Positions 49,024 to 56,659 of a stretch of DNA of 64,000 bases are shown here, piece by piece. The notes beneath the pieces are model-generated. The model made no database searches. It saw nothing but the letters and a program-made list of their open reading frames with translations, and was not told the DNA's origin. Numbering within the stretch: the first letter of the stretch is position 1; each line of letters starts with the position of its first letter. Position numbers and translations under genes: made by a program. The DNA is from Promicromonospora sp049532985 (GTDB lineage Bacteria > Actinomycetota > Actinomycetes > Actinomycetales > Cellulomonadaceae), in the NCBI RefSeq assembly GCF_049532985.1, contig NZ_CP186693.1:2294001-2358000 (forward strand), read 5' to 3'.

Positions 49024-51321
49024 ATGCAGACACGGTTCGTCGCCGTCCTCGCCACGCTCACGCTGGGCGTGGGGACGGCCCTCCTGTCCGACGGCGGGGG
49101 CAGCACGCCCGCCGCGGCCGCTCCCCCGCCGCCCGCCACCACCTACACCAACCCGATCACGGAGCCGTTCGCCGACACCTACGCCGACCCCGCCGTGATC
49201 CGGGGCAAGGACGGCTGGTGGTACCTGTACGCCACCAGCGACCCGCTGGTGGAGGGCGGCCCGTTCGGGAACATGCACGTGGCCCGTTCGCGGGACCTGG
49301 CCACGTGGGAGTACGTGAGCACGATCTTCGACGAGGAGAACCGGCCCGCCTGGACCGCCGACGCCTCGTTCTTCTGGGCGCCCGACATCCGCTACGTGGA
49401 CGGCCGGTACGTCATGTACTACACGGTCACGGACACCGCCGCGAACCCCGACCCGTGGGACTACACGATCGGCGTGGCCACCGCGCCCACGCCCACCGGG
49501 CCGTGGAGCGACTCCGGCGGTCCGGTGCTCGACCCCCGCCCGGCGTCCGGCGGCGGGTACCTGAACACCATCGACCCCGCGCTGTTCACCGACGACGACG
49601 GGTCGCACTACCTCTACTTCGGCGGTTTCAACGGCGGCATCTGGGTCACGCGCCTGGACGAGACCGGGACGCGCGCCGTCGGCTCGCCCACCCGGGTGAC
49701 GGTCGCCGACCGGTACGAGGGCGCGTTCGTGGTCGAGCGGGACGGCTGGTACTACCTCATGGGCTCGTCCGCGAACTGCTGTGCCGGCCCCGTGACGGGG
49801 TACAGCGTCTACACGGGCCGGTCCCGCTCGCCGCTCGGCCCGTTCGTGGACCACGAGGGCGTGGGCCTGAACGAGTCGCGGGTGGGCGGCACCCAGGTCG
49901 TGGCACAGAACGGGAACCGGTGGATCGGCGTCGGGCACCACGCGGTGCTCACCGACGTCTCGGGGCAGGACTGGATGCTCTACCACGCCATCGACCGGGA
50001 CGACGCCTGGCTGAACGAGCCCGGCGGCATCAACCGGCGACCCACGCTGCTGGACCGCATGGACTGGATCGACGGCTGGCCCGTGGTCAACGCGGGCGCC
50101 GGGCCGAGCGAGGGGCCGCAGCCCGCGCCGGTGGCCGCGAGCGACCTGGGCATCGCGAGCGCCGACCCGGCGTCCGGGTCCGGCCTGCGCCGCGTGTCGG
50201 GCACGCTGGCCCGCGGTTCCGACGACGCGGGTGACGCCGGAGCGATCGCCCGGCTGGTTCCCGGCCGCCGGGACCCGGCGGTGGTGCGCACGGCACCCGC
50301 CCCGCGGGACCTGCGGGTCGAGACCGACGTGCGGCTGCCCGCCGACGCCGGCGCCTTCACCGTCGGCCTGGGCCACGACCGGTCGGCCGTCACGGTCCGG
50401 GTGGACGCCGGGGCACGGGAGCTGGTCGTCACGCAGGGCCGCCAGGAGCGCCGTGCGGCCCTGCCCGCGAACACCGACCTGACGTCCTGGCACGTGCTCA
50501 CCGTCGAGGCTGCCGACGCCGCGGTCACCGCCCGGCTGTCGTCCAGCGGCCTGGGCGACCTCGACGCCGAGGTCCGCCTCACCCTGCGCGCACCGCTCCC
50601 CGGGCGGGCGCCGGTGCGCCTGACGGCCGACGGCGCCGAGGCGCACGTCGACAACCTCACCGTCGTGGCGGCCCACGAACCGGTCACGCGCCGCGTGGCC
50701 GAGCCCCGCGCGGGGGCCGTCACGTTCGCCGAGCGGTTCGACGGCGAGCTGGACGCGGGCTGGCGCTGGCTGCACGCGCCCGCCGACGTCACGGTGGCGG
50801 ACGGTGCCCTGTCGTGGCCGCTCACGGGCCACGACCTGGTCGGCGGCGCCAACGACGCACCGGTCCTGCTGCGCGACGCCCCCGACGGCGACTACGTGCT
50901 GGAGACCACGGTGACCCTGCCGCTGGGCGAGGGCACGGTGCGCAACTACCAGCAGGCGGGCCTGCTCGTGCACGCGGGCGACGACGACTTCCTGCGCCTG
51001 GCCCCCGTGTCGATCTGGCAGACGCGGCAGGTCGAGTTCGGCAAGGAGCTCACGGCCGACGGCGGGCGCTGGTGGGGCGGCCACGTCTCGGGGCCCGTCG
51101 CGGACACGATGCACCTGCGCCTGTTCCACACGCTCGACCCGGACACGGGTGAGCACCGGTACCGGGCGGCGTCGTCCCGCGACGGGAAGAGCTGGCGGTT
51201 CGGCGCCACGTGGACCCTCCCGGCGGGCACCGACCCGCAGGTCGGCGTCTACGCGGGCGGCGGGGCGTCGCCCGCCACGTCGGCGGTGTTCGAGGAGGTG
51301 CTGATCCGCGAGATCCGCTGA
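49024..51321 (+). CDS. Secreted GH43 family glycosidase (arabinanase/arabinofuranosidase type)
   Basis: A 765-aa exported enzyme. A signal peptide (MQTRFVAVLATLTLGVGTAL) with AAAA region near residue 38 precedes the GH43 five-bladed propeller. Catalytic Asp residues lie in YADPAVIRG and NTIDPALFTDDDG, and the Glu in DRYEGAFVVERD. After residue about 345 come two beta-rich domains; the last (VLETTVTLPLGEGTVRNYQQ; LIREIR end) resembles LamG/DUF1349 carbohydrate-binding modules. It should release arabinose or arabino-oligosaccharides from arabinan or arabinoxylan. The ATG follows AAGGGATGAGAGCCC. Confidence 0.9.
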   Translation: MQTRFVAVLATLTLGVGTALLSDGGGSTPAAAAPPPPATTYTNPITEPFADTYADPAVIRGKDGWWYLYATSDPLVEGGPFGNMHVARSRDLATWEYVSTIFDEENRPAWTADASFFWAPDIRYVDGRYVMYYTVTDTAANPDPWDYTIGVATAPTPTGPWSDSGGPVLDPRPASGGGYLNTIDPALFTDDDGSHYLYFGGFNGGIWVTRLDETGTRAVGSPTRVTVADRYEGAFVVERDGWYYLMGSSANCCAGPVTGYSVYTGRSRSPLGPFVDHEGVGLNESRVGGTQVVAQNGNRWIGVGHHAVLTDVSGQDWMLYHAIDRDDAWLNEPGGINRRPTLLDRMDWIDGWPVVNAGAGPSEGPQPAPVAASDLGIASADPASGSGLRRVSGTLARGSDDAGDAGAIARLVPGRRDPAVVRTAPAPRDLRVETDVRLPADAGAFTVGLGHDRSAVTVRVDAGARELVVTQGRQERRAALPANTDLTSWHVLTVEAADAAVTARLSSSGLGDLDAEVRLTLRAPLPGRAPVRLTADGAEAHVDNLTVVAAHEPVTRRVAEPRAGAVTFAERFDGELDAGWRWLHAPADVTVADGALSWPLTGHDLVGGANDAPVLLRDAPDGDYVLETTVTLPLGEGTVRNYQQAGLLVHAGDDDFLRLAPVSIWQTRQVEFGKELTADGGRWWGGHVSGPVADTMHLRLFHTLDPDTGEHRYRAASSRDGKSWRFGATWTLPAGTDPQVGVYAGGGASPATSAVFEEVLIREIR

Positions 51322-51375
51322 CCCGCCGGCGTCGCCCCCTTGCCGGTGCGCCGGGAGGTGGTCTGGGATGGACCC

Positions 51376-52584
51376 ATGACCCCTCCCGGCCACCGGCCCG
51401 CACCCTGGCAGCCCGGCGACGTGCGAGAGGCGGCGGGCGGCCTGTTCGCCCTGGGCCTGGCGACCTTCGTCGCGATCACCACCGAGCTGGTCCCCGTGGG
51501 CCTGCTGCCCCTGATCAGCGCCGACCTGTCGGTCACCGAGGGCGTCGCGGGGCTGCTGGTCACGGCGTACGCGTTCATGGTCGCGGCGCTCGCCGTGCCC
51601 CTGACGTCGGCCACCCGCCGGCTGCCGCGCAAGGCGGTGCTGCTCGGCGCGCTCACGGTGTACACCCTCAGCAACGTGCTGGTGGCGCTCGCCCCGACCT
51701 TCGCCGTCGTCGCCGTGGCGCGGGCCCTGGGCGGCGCGTCGCACGCGGTGTTCTTCTCGGTGAGCATCGGGTACGCGTCGCGCCTGGTGCGCCCGCACCT
51801 CGCCGGGCGTGCGCTCGCGCTGGTCACCCTGGGCGCCTCGGCGGGGTTCGTGCTGGGCGTGCCGCTGTCGACGTCGCTGGGCACGGCCGTCGGGTGGCGC
51901 GCGGCGTTCCTCGTCCTGGCGGGCGCCTGCGCGCTGGCCGGGCTGCTCACGGCCCTGCTCCTGCCGTCGGTGCCCGGCGGCGGCGCTCCCCCGGACGACG
52001 CCGCCCGCGGCGCCCGCCGCACCGCGCTGGCCGGCGTGACGACGGCGAACGCACTGGCCTACCTCGGCCACTACACCGTCTACACCTACGTGTCGGTGCT
52101 GCTGCTGGCCGCCGGTCTCACGGCCCCGGCGATCGGCCCGGCGCTGCTGCTGATCGGCGGCCTCGGCCTCATCGGCGCCGCGTACGCCGCCGCGCGCCTC
52201 GACGCGCACCCGCGCCAGACCACGGTGGTCACCCTGCTGGTGGTCGGCGCCGGTGTGCTGGCGCTCGGCCTCGCGTTCCCGGGCACCGTCGGCACGCTCG
52301 CGGCGGCCGCCGTCTGGAGCATCGGGTTCGGCGCGGTCGCCGCCGTCTTCCAGACCGCCGCGATCCGCACACGGGGCGCGTCGCCCGACGTCGTGGGTGC
52401 GCTCGTGAACGCCACGGCGAACATCGGCATCGGCGGCGGCGCGGCGCTCGGGGCGCTCGTGCTCGACGGCGCGGGGCTGGCCGCGGTGCCGTACACCGGG
52501 GCGGCGCTCGTCGGCGTGGCGCTGCTGGTGGTGCTGCTCGGGCGGCGGGCCTTCCCGGCGGGCAGCGACAGCCCGGAGGCGTAG
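51376..52584 (+). CDS. MFS transporter, AraJ-like (DHA1)
   Basis: A 402-aa major facilitator with 12 predicted helices. The first helix contains FVAITTELVPVGLLPLIS, the classic start of AraJ/CmlA-type sugar-efflux or drug exporters. The loop between helices 2 and 3 reads RRLPRKAVLL. Standing 54 bp after the GH43 gene on the same strand, it may export sugars or derivatives, but the family also exports drugs. The start at 51376 is weakly supported by GGAGGT further upstream. Confidence 0.87.
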   Translation: MTPPGHRPAPWQPGDVREAAGGLFALGLATFVAITTELVPVGLLPLISADLSVTEGVAGLLVTAYAFMVAALAVPLTSATRRLPRKAVLLGALTVYTLSNVLVALAPTFAVVAVARALGGASHAVFFSVSIGYASRLVRPHLAGRALALVTLGASAGFVLGVPLSTSLGTAVGWRAAFLVLAGACALAGLLTALLLPSVPGGGAPPDDAARGARRTALAGVTTANALAYLGHYTVYTYVSVLLLAAGLTAPAIGPALLLIGGLGLIGAAYAAARLDAHPRQTTVVTLLVVGAGVLALGLAFPGTVGTLAAAAVWSIGFGAVAAVFQTAAIRTRGASPDVVGALVNATANIGIGGGAALGALVLDGAGLAAVPYTGAALVGVALLVVLLGRRAFPAGSDSPEA

Positions 52585-52662
52585 GTGGTCACGGCAGCGC
52601 ACGCGACGCACAGGGACCCACGTCACGTGCGCCCGGTCGGCGTGGTCGGCGGCCCGCACCGG

Positions 52663-52935
52663 TCAGGACGCACGGGCGAGGGCGGCACGTCGGGTGGTCG
52701 TCGCGGCCGCCGTGGACGTCCACGCCGACTCGCGCACGTCCACGAACACGCGCATGCACGCCACGCAGCCCACCAGGTGGTCCTCGAGCCGACGACCACG
52801 ACCGGGCAGCAGGCGATACCTCAGGTAGTCGGCGAGCGCCGCACGCGTCGCGGCGCACTCGACGTCGCGCGTGGCGTCGTGCGCGGGGTCGCACCCGGGG
52901 ATCGCCGGGCCGCGGACCGGTTCGATGTGCCTCAT
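52663..52935 (-). CDS. Anti-sigma-factor-like zinc-finger protein (ZAS/zf-HC2)
   Basis: A 90-aa cytosolic protein. The Cys-rich helix LEDHLVGCVACMRVF carries the HxxxCxxC of zinc-containing anti-sigma domains, preceded by ECAATRAALADYLRYRLLPG. No transmembrane helix is present, as in soluble ZAS anti-sigmas. No ECF sigma gene is adjacent, so its partner is elsewhere or the protein has another role. ATG 52935 is the best start. Confidence 0.75.
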   Translation of the reverse strand: MRHIEPVRGPAIPGCDPAHDATRDVECAATRAALADYLRYRLLPGRGRRLEDHLVGCVACMRVFVDVRESAWTSTAAATTTRRAALARAS

Positions 52936-53124
52936 GCCCCTGAGACGCTCGCGCCGCCGGGATGTCACAGCACTTTGAGAAATTGGTCCGAGACGCCTCC
53001 CCTGCCCGGGTATCACAGCCTTTGTTGCGGCTTGCCCACCCACCTGAATGCCTGTTCCGGCCTCGATCCCGCGGGTTCACCGGCTGGGCGCGCGATGCCG
53101 GCGTGCCGGACGTACCGTCCGCTC

Positions 53125-53805
53125 ATGGGCACCGAGTCGCCGAGCGTTCCCGTCACCGTCTCCGACGCGCTACCGAACCTTCGTCCCGGACGGCTGGCCC
53201 GGGCGGACGACCTGACCAACCACCGGCCCGCCATGCACCTGGTGGCCCAGCGTCGGGTCTACCGGCGTCAGCACCTCGCCAGCCTGGTGCGCGGACGGCT
53301 GCGGGGGCGGTACGACCCGAGGCACCGCGCGCTGAGCCGCCGCATCGCCGGGGTGCGGGGCGTCGCGAACGAGCTGTGGGAGCTGGTGGCCAAGCACCCG
53401 GCCTGGCGGGTGCTCCACTCGATCCGCACCGACGTCTCCACGCGGACCGGGCAGCGGGTCGGCCCCCTGGAGCTCGACGAGCTCGTGCTCGGCCCCGCGG
53501 GCGTGTTCGTCGTCCAGGCCGTGTACCGGCCGGTCGAGGACGTGACGGCCGACGCCGCGCGCGAGGCCGCCCGGCGCACCCAGGAGATCCTGAACCGGGC
53601 GACGCGGGTGCCGGTCACGGTGCGGGCGCTCATCGTGTTCGTGCGCACCGACCAGCCCCGCGTCGTCGGCCCGCGCGACGACGTGGAGGTGCTGACCGAG
53701 GACGAGCTGGTCCCCTGGCTGGAGTCCCGCCGCCCGATGCTGACGGACCGCGAGCTGGAGATCGTCCACCTCGCCGCCCGTGACCGCCGCACCTGGACCT
53801 CCTGA
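53125..53805 (+). CDS. NERD-like domain protein
   Basis: A 226-aa protein. The stretch LELDELVLGPAGVFVVQAVY near residue 115 resembles the nuclease-related domain (conserved Glu/Asp followed by GVFVI), though the usual E-x-K is VQA here. The remainder (WRVLHSIRTDVSTRTGQRVG; RALIVFVRTD) also fits the NERD pattern. No helicase or kinase domain accompanies it. Function unknown; a nuclease activity is not established because key residues look changed. Confidence 0.65.
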   Translation: MGTESPSVPVTVSDALPNLRPGRLARADDLTNHRPAMHLVAQRRVYRRQHLASLVRGRLRGRYDPRHRALSRRIAGVRGVANELWELVAKHPAWRVLHSIRTDVSTRTGQRVGPLELDELVLGPAGVFVVQAVYRPVEDVTADAAREAARRTQEILNRATRVPVTVRALIVFVRTDQPRVVGPRDDVEVLTEDELVPWLESRRPMLTDRELEIVHLAARDRRTWTS

Positions 53806-53819
53806 CCTGCCTGCCCCGC

Positions 53820-53882
53820 CGTTGAGTGCTGGATATTCGCCCTCCTGACACACTGAAAGGGGCGAATATCCGGCACTCAACG
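53820..53882. terminator. Family A hairpin between NERD-like and thrS genes
   Basis: CGTTGAGTGCTGGATATTCG begins the 23-bp left arm, which pairs with one G-T mismatch around a 17-nt loop. The right arm contains the thrS stop (53877-53879). It shares GTTGAGTGCTGGAT with the imuA palindrome. It lies between convergent genes and can terminate both. Confidence 0.8.
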
Positions 53883-55214
53883 TTCGAGAGTGGGGCGGTG
53901 GGAGCGGGTGCGGGCCGCGGTGTCCAGGCGGGCGGCGAGCGCGGCGAGCGGGACGTCGACGCGGGTGCCCGACGACGGGTCGGTCACCGCGAGCACACCC
54001 GCCTCCATCTCCCTCGGGCCCAGCACTCCGAGGAGGGCGTCGCGGCGCCGTCGGGCCAGGCGGATCCGGTTGCCGAGCGAGCCGTGCCGCTCGACCCGGA
54101 CGCGCAGGCCGCGGGCACGCAGGTCCGCGACCAGGGCGTCGACTGCGGTCTCGGCGGGGGAGCCGTCGGCACCGGAACCGGGCGAACCGGCCTCGGGTGA
54201 GCCGGCGCCCCCGACGGGGAGCAGGCAGAGCTGCACGGGTGCCAGCCAGAACGGGAGGCGTCCGCCGTGCCGCTCCAGCAGGAAGGCGACCATCCGCTCC
54301 ATCGCCCCGACGGTGCCGCGGTGGATCATCACCACGCGCTCCCGCTCCCCCGAGGCCGCCACGTAGGTGAGGTCGAACCGTTCGGGCTGGTTGAAGTCGA
54401 GCTGCACGGTCGCGAGGGTCTCCTCGTGGCCGCGGGCGTCGAGCACCTGGACGTCGACCTTGGGTCCGTAGAACGCGGCCTCTCCCGGCTCGGCCCGCCA
54501 GTCCAGGGTGCCCGCGACGTCGTCGAGCACAGCGCGCAGCGCCGCCTCGGCCGCGGCCCACTGCCCGGGCTCGCCCAGCCACCGGTCCGAACCGTCACGC
54601 CCGGACAGCCGCAGGTAGGACACCTCGATGCCGAGGGTGTCGAGCACCTCCAGCACGGCGGTCAGCGCGGTGCTGACCTCTGCCTCGACCTGGTCGGGCC
54701 GGCAGAAGACGTGGGTGTCGTCGAGGTTGATCTGCCGCACCCGGCTCAGCCCGGACAGGACGCCGGACCGCTCCGCCCGGAACATCGCCGCGAGCTCGGA
54801 GTACCGCACGGGCAGGTCCCGGTACGAGCGCGGTTCCGAGGCGTAGATCTGCGCGTGGTGCGGACAGTTCGCGGGCCGCAGCACGAGCGGGTCGGCGTCC
54901 GGGTCGGCGTCCGGGTCGGCGTCCCGGTCGGCGTCGGCCAGCGGCGGGAACATGTCGTCGGCGAACTTGGCCCAGTGTCCCGACCGCTCGTACAACGAGC
55001 GCTTGCCCAGCACGGGCGAGTACACGGGTTCGCAGCCGGTGCGCAGGGCCACCTCGCGCGCGTACTGCTCCAGCTCGTACCGGACGGCGGCCCCGGCCGG
55101 CAGCCACAGCGGCAGCCCGGGGCCGACGAGCGGGCTGGTGTCGAAGATCCGCATGTCGCGGCCGAGCTCGCGGTGGTCGACGGGATGGTCGGCAGGGCGT
55201 TCAGAAGTGTTCAC
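53877..55214 (-). CDS. thrS: Short threonyl-tRNA synthetase lacking TGS and editing domains
   Basis: A 445-aa class II synthetase core. Zinc ligands are Cys117 (LRPANCPHH), His168 (LDDTHVFC) and His298 (VVMIHRG), matching the E. coli ThrRS set, and motif 3 is GTVGAMERM. The N-terminal TGS and cis-editing domains of full-length ThrRS are missing. It is probably a second ThrRS, possibly a resistance or stress isoform; the housekeeping gene is not in view. GTG 55214 follows AAGGAG. Residues 96-110 (DRDADPDADPDADP) come from a 12-bp tandem repeat. A Thr-rich leader peptide and terminator precede it. Confidence 0.88.
   Translation of the reverse strand: MNTSERPADHPVDHRELGRDMRIFDTSPLVGPGLPLWLPAGAAVRYELEQYAREVALRTGCEPVYSPVLGKRSLYERSGHWAKFADDMFPPLADADRDADPDADPDADPLVLRPANCPHHAQIYASEPRSYRDLPVRYSELAAMFRAERSGVLSGLSRVRQINLDDTHVFCRPDQVEAEVSTALTAVLEVLDTLGIEVSYLRLSGRDGSDRWLGEPGQWAAAEAALRAVLDDVAGTLDWRAEPGEAAFYGPKVDVQVLDARGHEETLATVQLDFNQPERFDLTYVAASGERERVVMIHRGTVGAMERMVAFLLERHGGRLPFWLAPVQLCLLPVGGAGSPEAGSPGSGADGSPAETAVDALVADLRARGLRVRVERHGSLGNRIRLARRRRDALLGVLGPREMEAGVLAVTDPSSGTRVDVPLAALAARLDTAARTRSHRPTLER
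54889..54936. repeat. 12-bp tandem repeat within thrS
   Basis: GGGTCGGCGTCC three times plus a degenerate fourth copy. In thrS it encodes Asp-Ala-Asp-Pro units in a loop before the zinc-binding region. Confidence 0.88.
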
Positions 55215-55266
55215 GGTGCTCCTTCGGGAGGGAGCAGCCCCGGTCACCGCCGTCGTGCACGACGAA

Positions 55267-55290
55267 GGCCCCGGAGCGAGCTCCGGGGCC
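55267..55290 (-). terminator. Attenuator terminator of thrS
   Basis: On the minus strand GGCCCCGGAG-CTCG-CTCCGGGGCC forms a perfect 10-bp stem 17 bases after the leader stop, followed by TTCGTCG. CTCCGG within the last leader codons (Pro-Ser-Gly) can pair with CCGGAG of the terminator's left arm, giving an antiterminator. Confidence 0.72.
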
Positions 55291-55307
55291 TGGTTGCTGG
55301 GTGCAGG

Positions 55308-55358
55308 TCAGCGCGCGCCGGAGGGGTCCGGCGTCGTCGTGCGTGCGCTGAGGTGCAT
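55308..55358 (-). CDS. Threonine leader peptide of thrS (MHLSARTTTPDPSGAR)
   Basis: A 16-codon ORF with three consecutive Thr codons (ACG ACG ACG at positions 7-9), ending 17 bases before a strong terminator upstream of a threonyl-tRNA synthetase gene. This is the layout of ribosome-mediated attenuation, as known for pheST in E. coli and amino-acid operons in Actinobacteria. Stalling at Thr codons when charged tRNA-Thr is low would free CTCCGG to form the antiterminator. A GTG start 9 bases earlier is possible. It begins 17 bp after the metallopeptidase stop. Confidence 0.75.
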   Translation of the reverse strand: MHLSARTTTPDPSGAR

Positions 55359-55374
55359 GCTGCTCACGGTAACG

Positions 55375-56265
55375 TCACAGGGTGGCGGCGTCCAGCGCGT
55401 TGCAGTCCTGGATGGTGCCGCCCTCGTAGCCGATGCTGAACCACCGGACGCGCTGCTCGCTGGAGCCGTGCGAGAACGCCTCCGGGTTGACGCCACCACC
55501 GGAGCGCCGCTGGATGTTGTCGTCGCCCACGGCCGCGGCGGCGGACAGCGCCTGCTCCAGCTCGTCCTGGGAGATCGGTTCGAGGAAGGTCACGCCGGTG
55601 TCCGGGTCCACGGTCGTGGCGGCGTTGCCCGCCCACATGCCGGCGAGGCAGTCGGCCATGAGCTCGATGCGCACGGAGTCCGACTCGGGGCCGGTCCCCC
55701 GCCGGTCGGCCCGCTCGAACAGCCCGAGCTGGTTCTCGATGTGGTGGCCGAACTCGTGCGCGGTCACGTACATCTCTGCCAGCGGACCGCCCTCGGCGCC
55801 GAACTGGCTGGAGAGCTGGTCGTAGAACGTGAGGTCCTCGTACACGGTGGTGTCGGCCGGGCAGTAGAACGGACCGGTCGCCGACGTCGCGGACCCGCAG
55901 CCCGTGTTCACGGCGTCGGTGAAGCTCACGACCTCGGGGAGCTGGTACTCGACGCCGCCCTGCTGCGGGAGGGTCGTCTCCCAGTACGCGTCGAGGGACT
56001 GGACCGCGGCGTTGAGCCGGCACTCGGGATCCGCGTTCGCCTGCTCCGCCGTGCAGCCGGCGATGTAGCCCTGCTCGCCGCCGCCCCCGGCGTCGGAGGT
56101 GGTGCCGCCGAGGATGTCGGCGGGGCTGTTGCCGGTGAGCACCATGTAGAGGAGGGCGACGATGAGCACGCCACCGCCGCCGACCCCCGCGCCGACCGCG
56201 CCGCGCCGACCGCCGCCCTTGCGGACGCGACCGCCCTCGAACTGCCCGCCCTCGTTGAACGTCAC
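55375..56265 (-). CDS. Neutral zinc metallopeptidase (YpfJ family)
   Basis: A 296-aa membrane-anchored protease. A cytosolic Gly/Arg-rich start is followed by one helix (GVLIVALLYMVLTG, residues 32-45) and an external domain with the zinc motif HEFGHH (170-175) and a later Glu ligand region (IELMADCLAG). YpfJ-type proteases have unknown substrates. The GTG start is at 56265. The thrS leader begins 17 bp after its stop, so thrS may be transcribed either with it or from a promoter inside its 3' end. Confidence 0.9.
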   Translation of the reverse strand: MTFNEGGQFEGGRVRKGGGRRGAVGAGVGGGGVLIVALLYMVLTGNSPADILGGTTSDAGGGGEQGYIAGCTAEQANADPECRLNAAVQSLDAYWETTLPQQGGVEYQLPEVVSFTDAVNTGCGSATSATGPFYCPADTTVYEDLTFYDQLSSQFGAEGGPLAEMYVTAHEFGHHIENQLGLFERADRRGTGPESDSVRIELMADCLAGMWAGNAATTVDPDTGVTFLEPISQDELEQALSAAAAVGDDNIQRRSGGGVNPEAFSHGSSEQRVRWFSIGYEGGTIQDCNALDAATL

Positions 56266-56443
56266 CTGCCAACGCTACCGCGGCCCGGGTCAGGTCACCC
56301 GGGAGCCGGGGAGGGTCCCGGCGGGCGAAGCGAGCCGCGGCGGGGCGGGACGAGCCGCGGCGGGCCAGGCCGGGACGAGCCCCAGCCAGCCGGGGCAGGA
56401 CGAGCCGGGACGTGCCGAGCCAGCCGGGGGGGCGGAACGTGCC

Positions 56444-56518
56444 GAGCCAGCCGGGGGCGAGCCAGCCGGGGGCGAGCCGGCCGAGGGCGAGCCGGCCGAG
56501 GGCGAGCCGGCCGAGGCG
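56444..56518. repeat. 15-bp tandem repeat
   Basis: Five contiguous units: GAGCCAGCCGGGGGC twice, GAGCCGGCCGAGGGC twice and one variant. Similar degenerate units precede it from about 56330. Confidence 0.85.
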
Positions 56519-56547
56519 GAGACACTCCCTCGGCCGGGCATGTGTCA

Positions 56548-56594
56548 CTCCACGTAGACATCGTCTACACACAGCAACGCACCCCCGCGGGGCA
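56548..56594. repeat. Family B element, inverted copy
   Basis: Read on the minus strand it has CCCCGCGGGGGTGCGTTGCTG followed by TGTGTAGACGATGTCTACG, closely matching the 46.75-kb copies. It lies 66 bp before the lipoprotein gene. Confidence 0.8.
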
Positions 56595-56659
56595 CATCCC
56601 CGGGGCAATCCCCGGGGCACCGTCGCGCCGATGGACCGCCCTCTTCGTACGATCAGTCG

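Larger units (their letters stand above)
56266..56659. other. 394-bp divergent intergenic region with repeats
   Basis: Between the metallopeptidase and lipoprotein genes. It holds degenerate GAGCC-rich repeats, five 15-bp tandem units and a family B element. Promoters for both genes must lie here; no clear -10/-35 was found. Confidence 0.7.

Noticed and set aside
55215..55247. Longer N-terminus for the short ThrRS (start at 55247)
   Set aside because: The GTG at 55214 has AAGGAG directly before it; the longer form has none and extends toward the attenuator.
55200..55370. T-box riboswitch ahead of thrS
   Set aside because: The space between leader and gene is too short for a T-box, no T-box consensus is seen, and the Thr-codon leader explains the region better.
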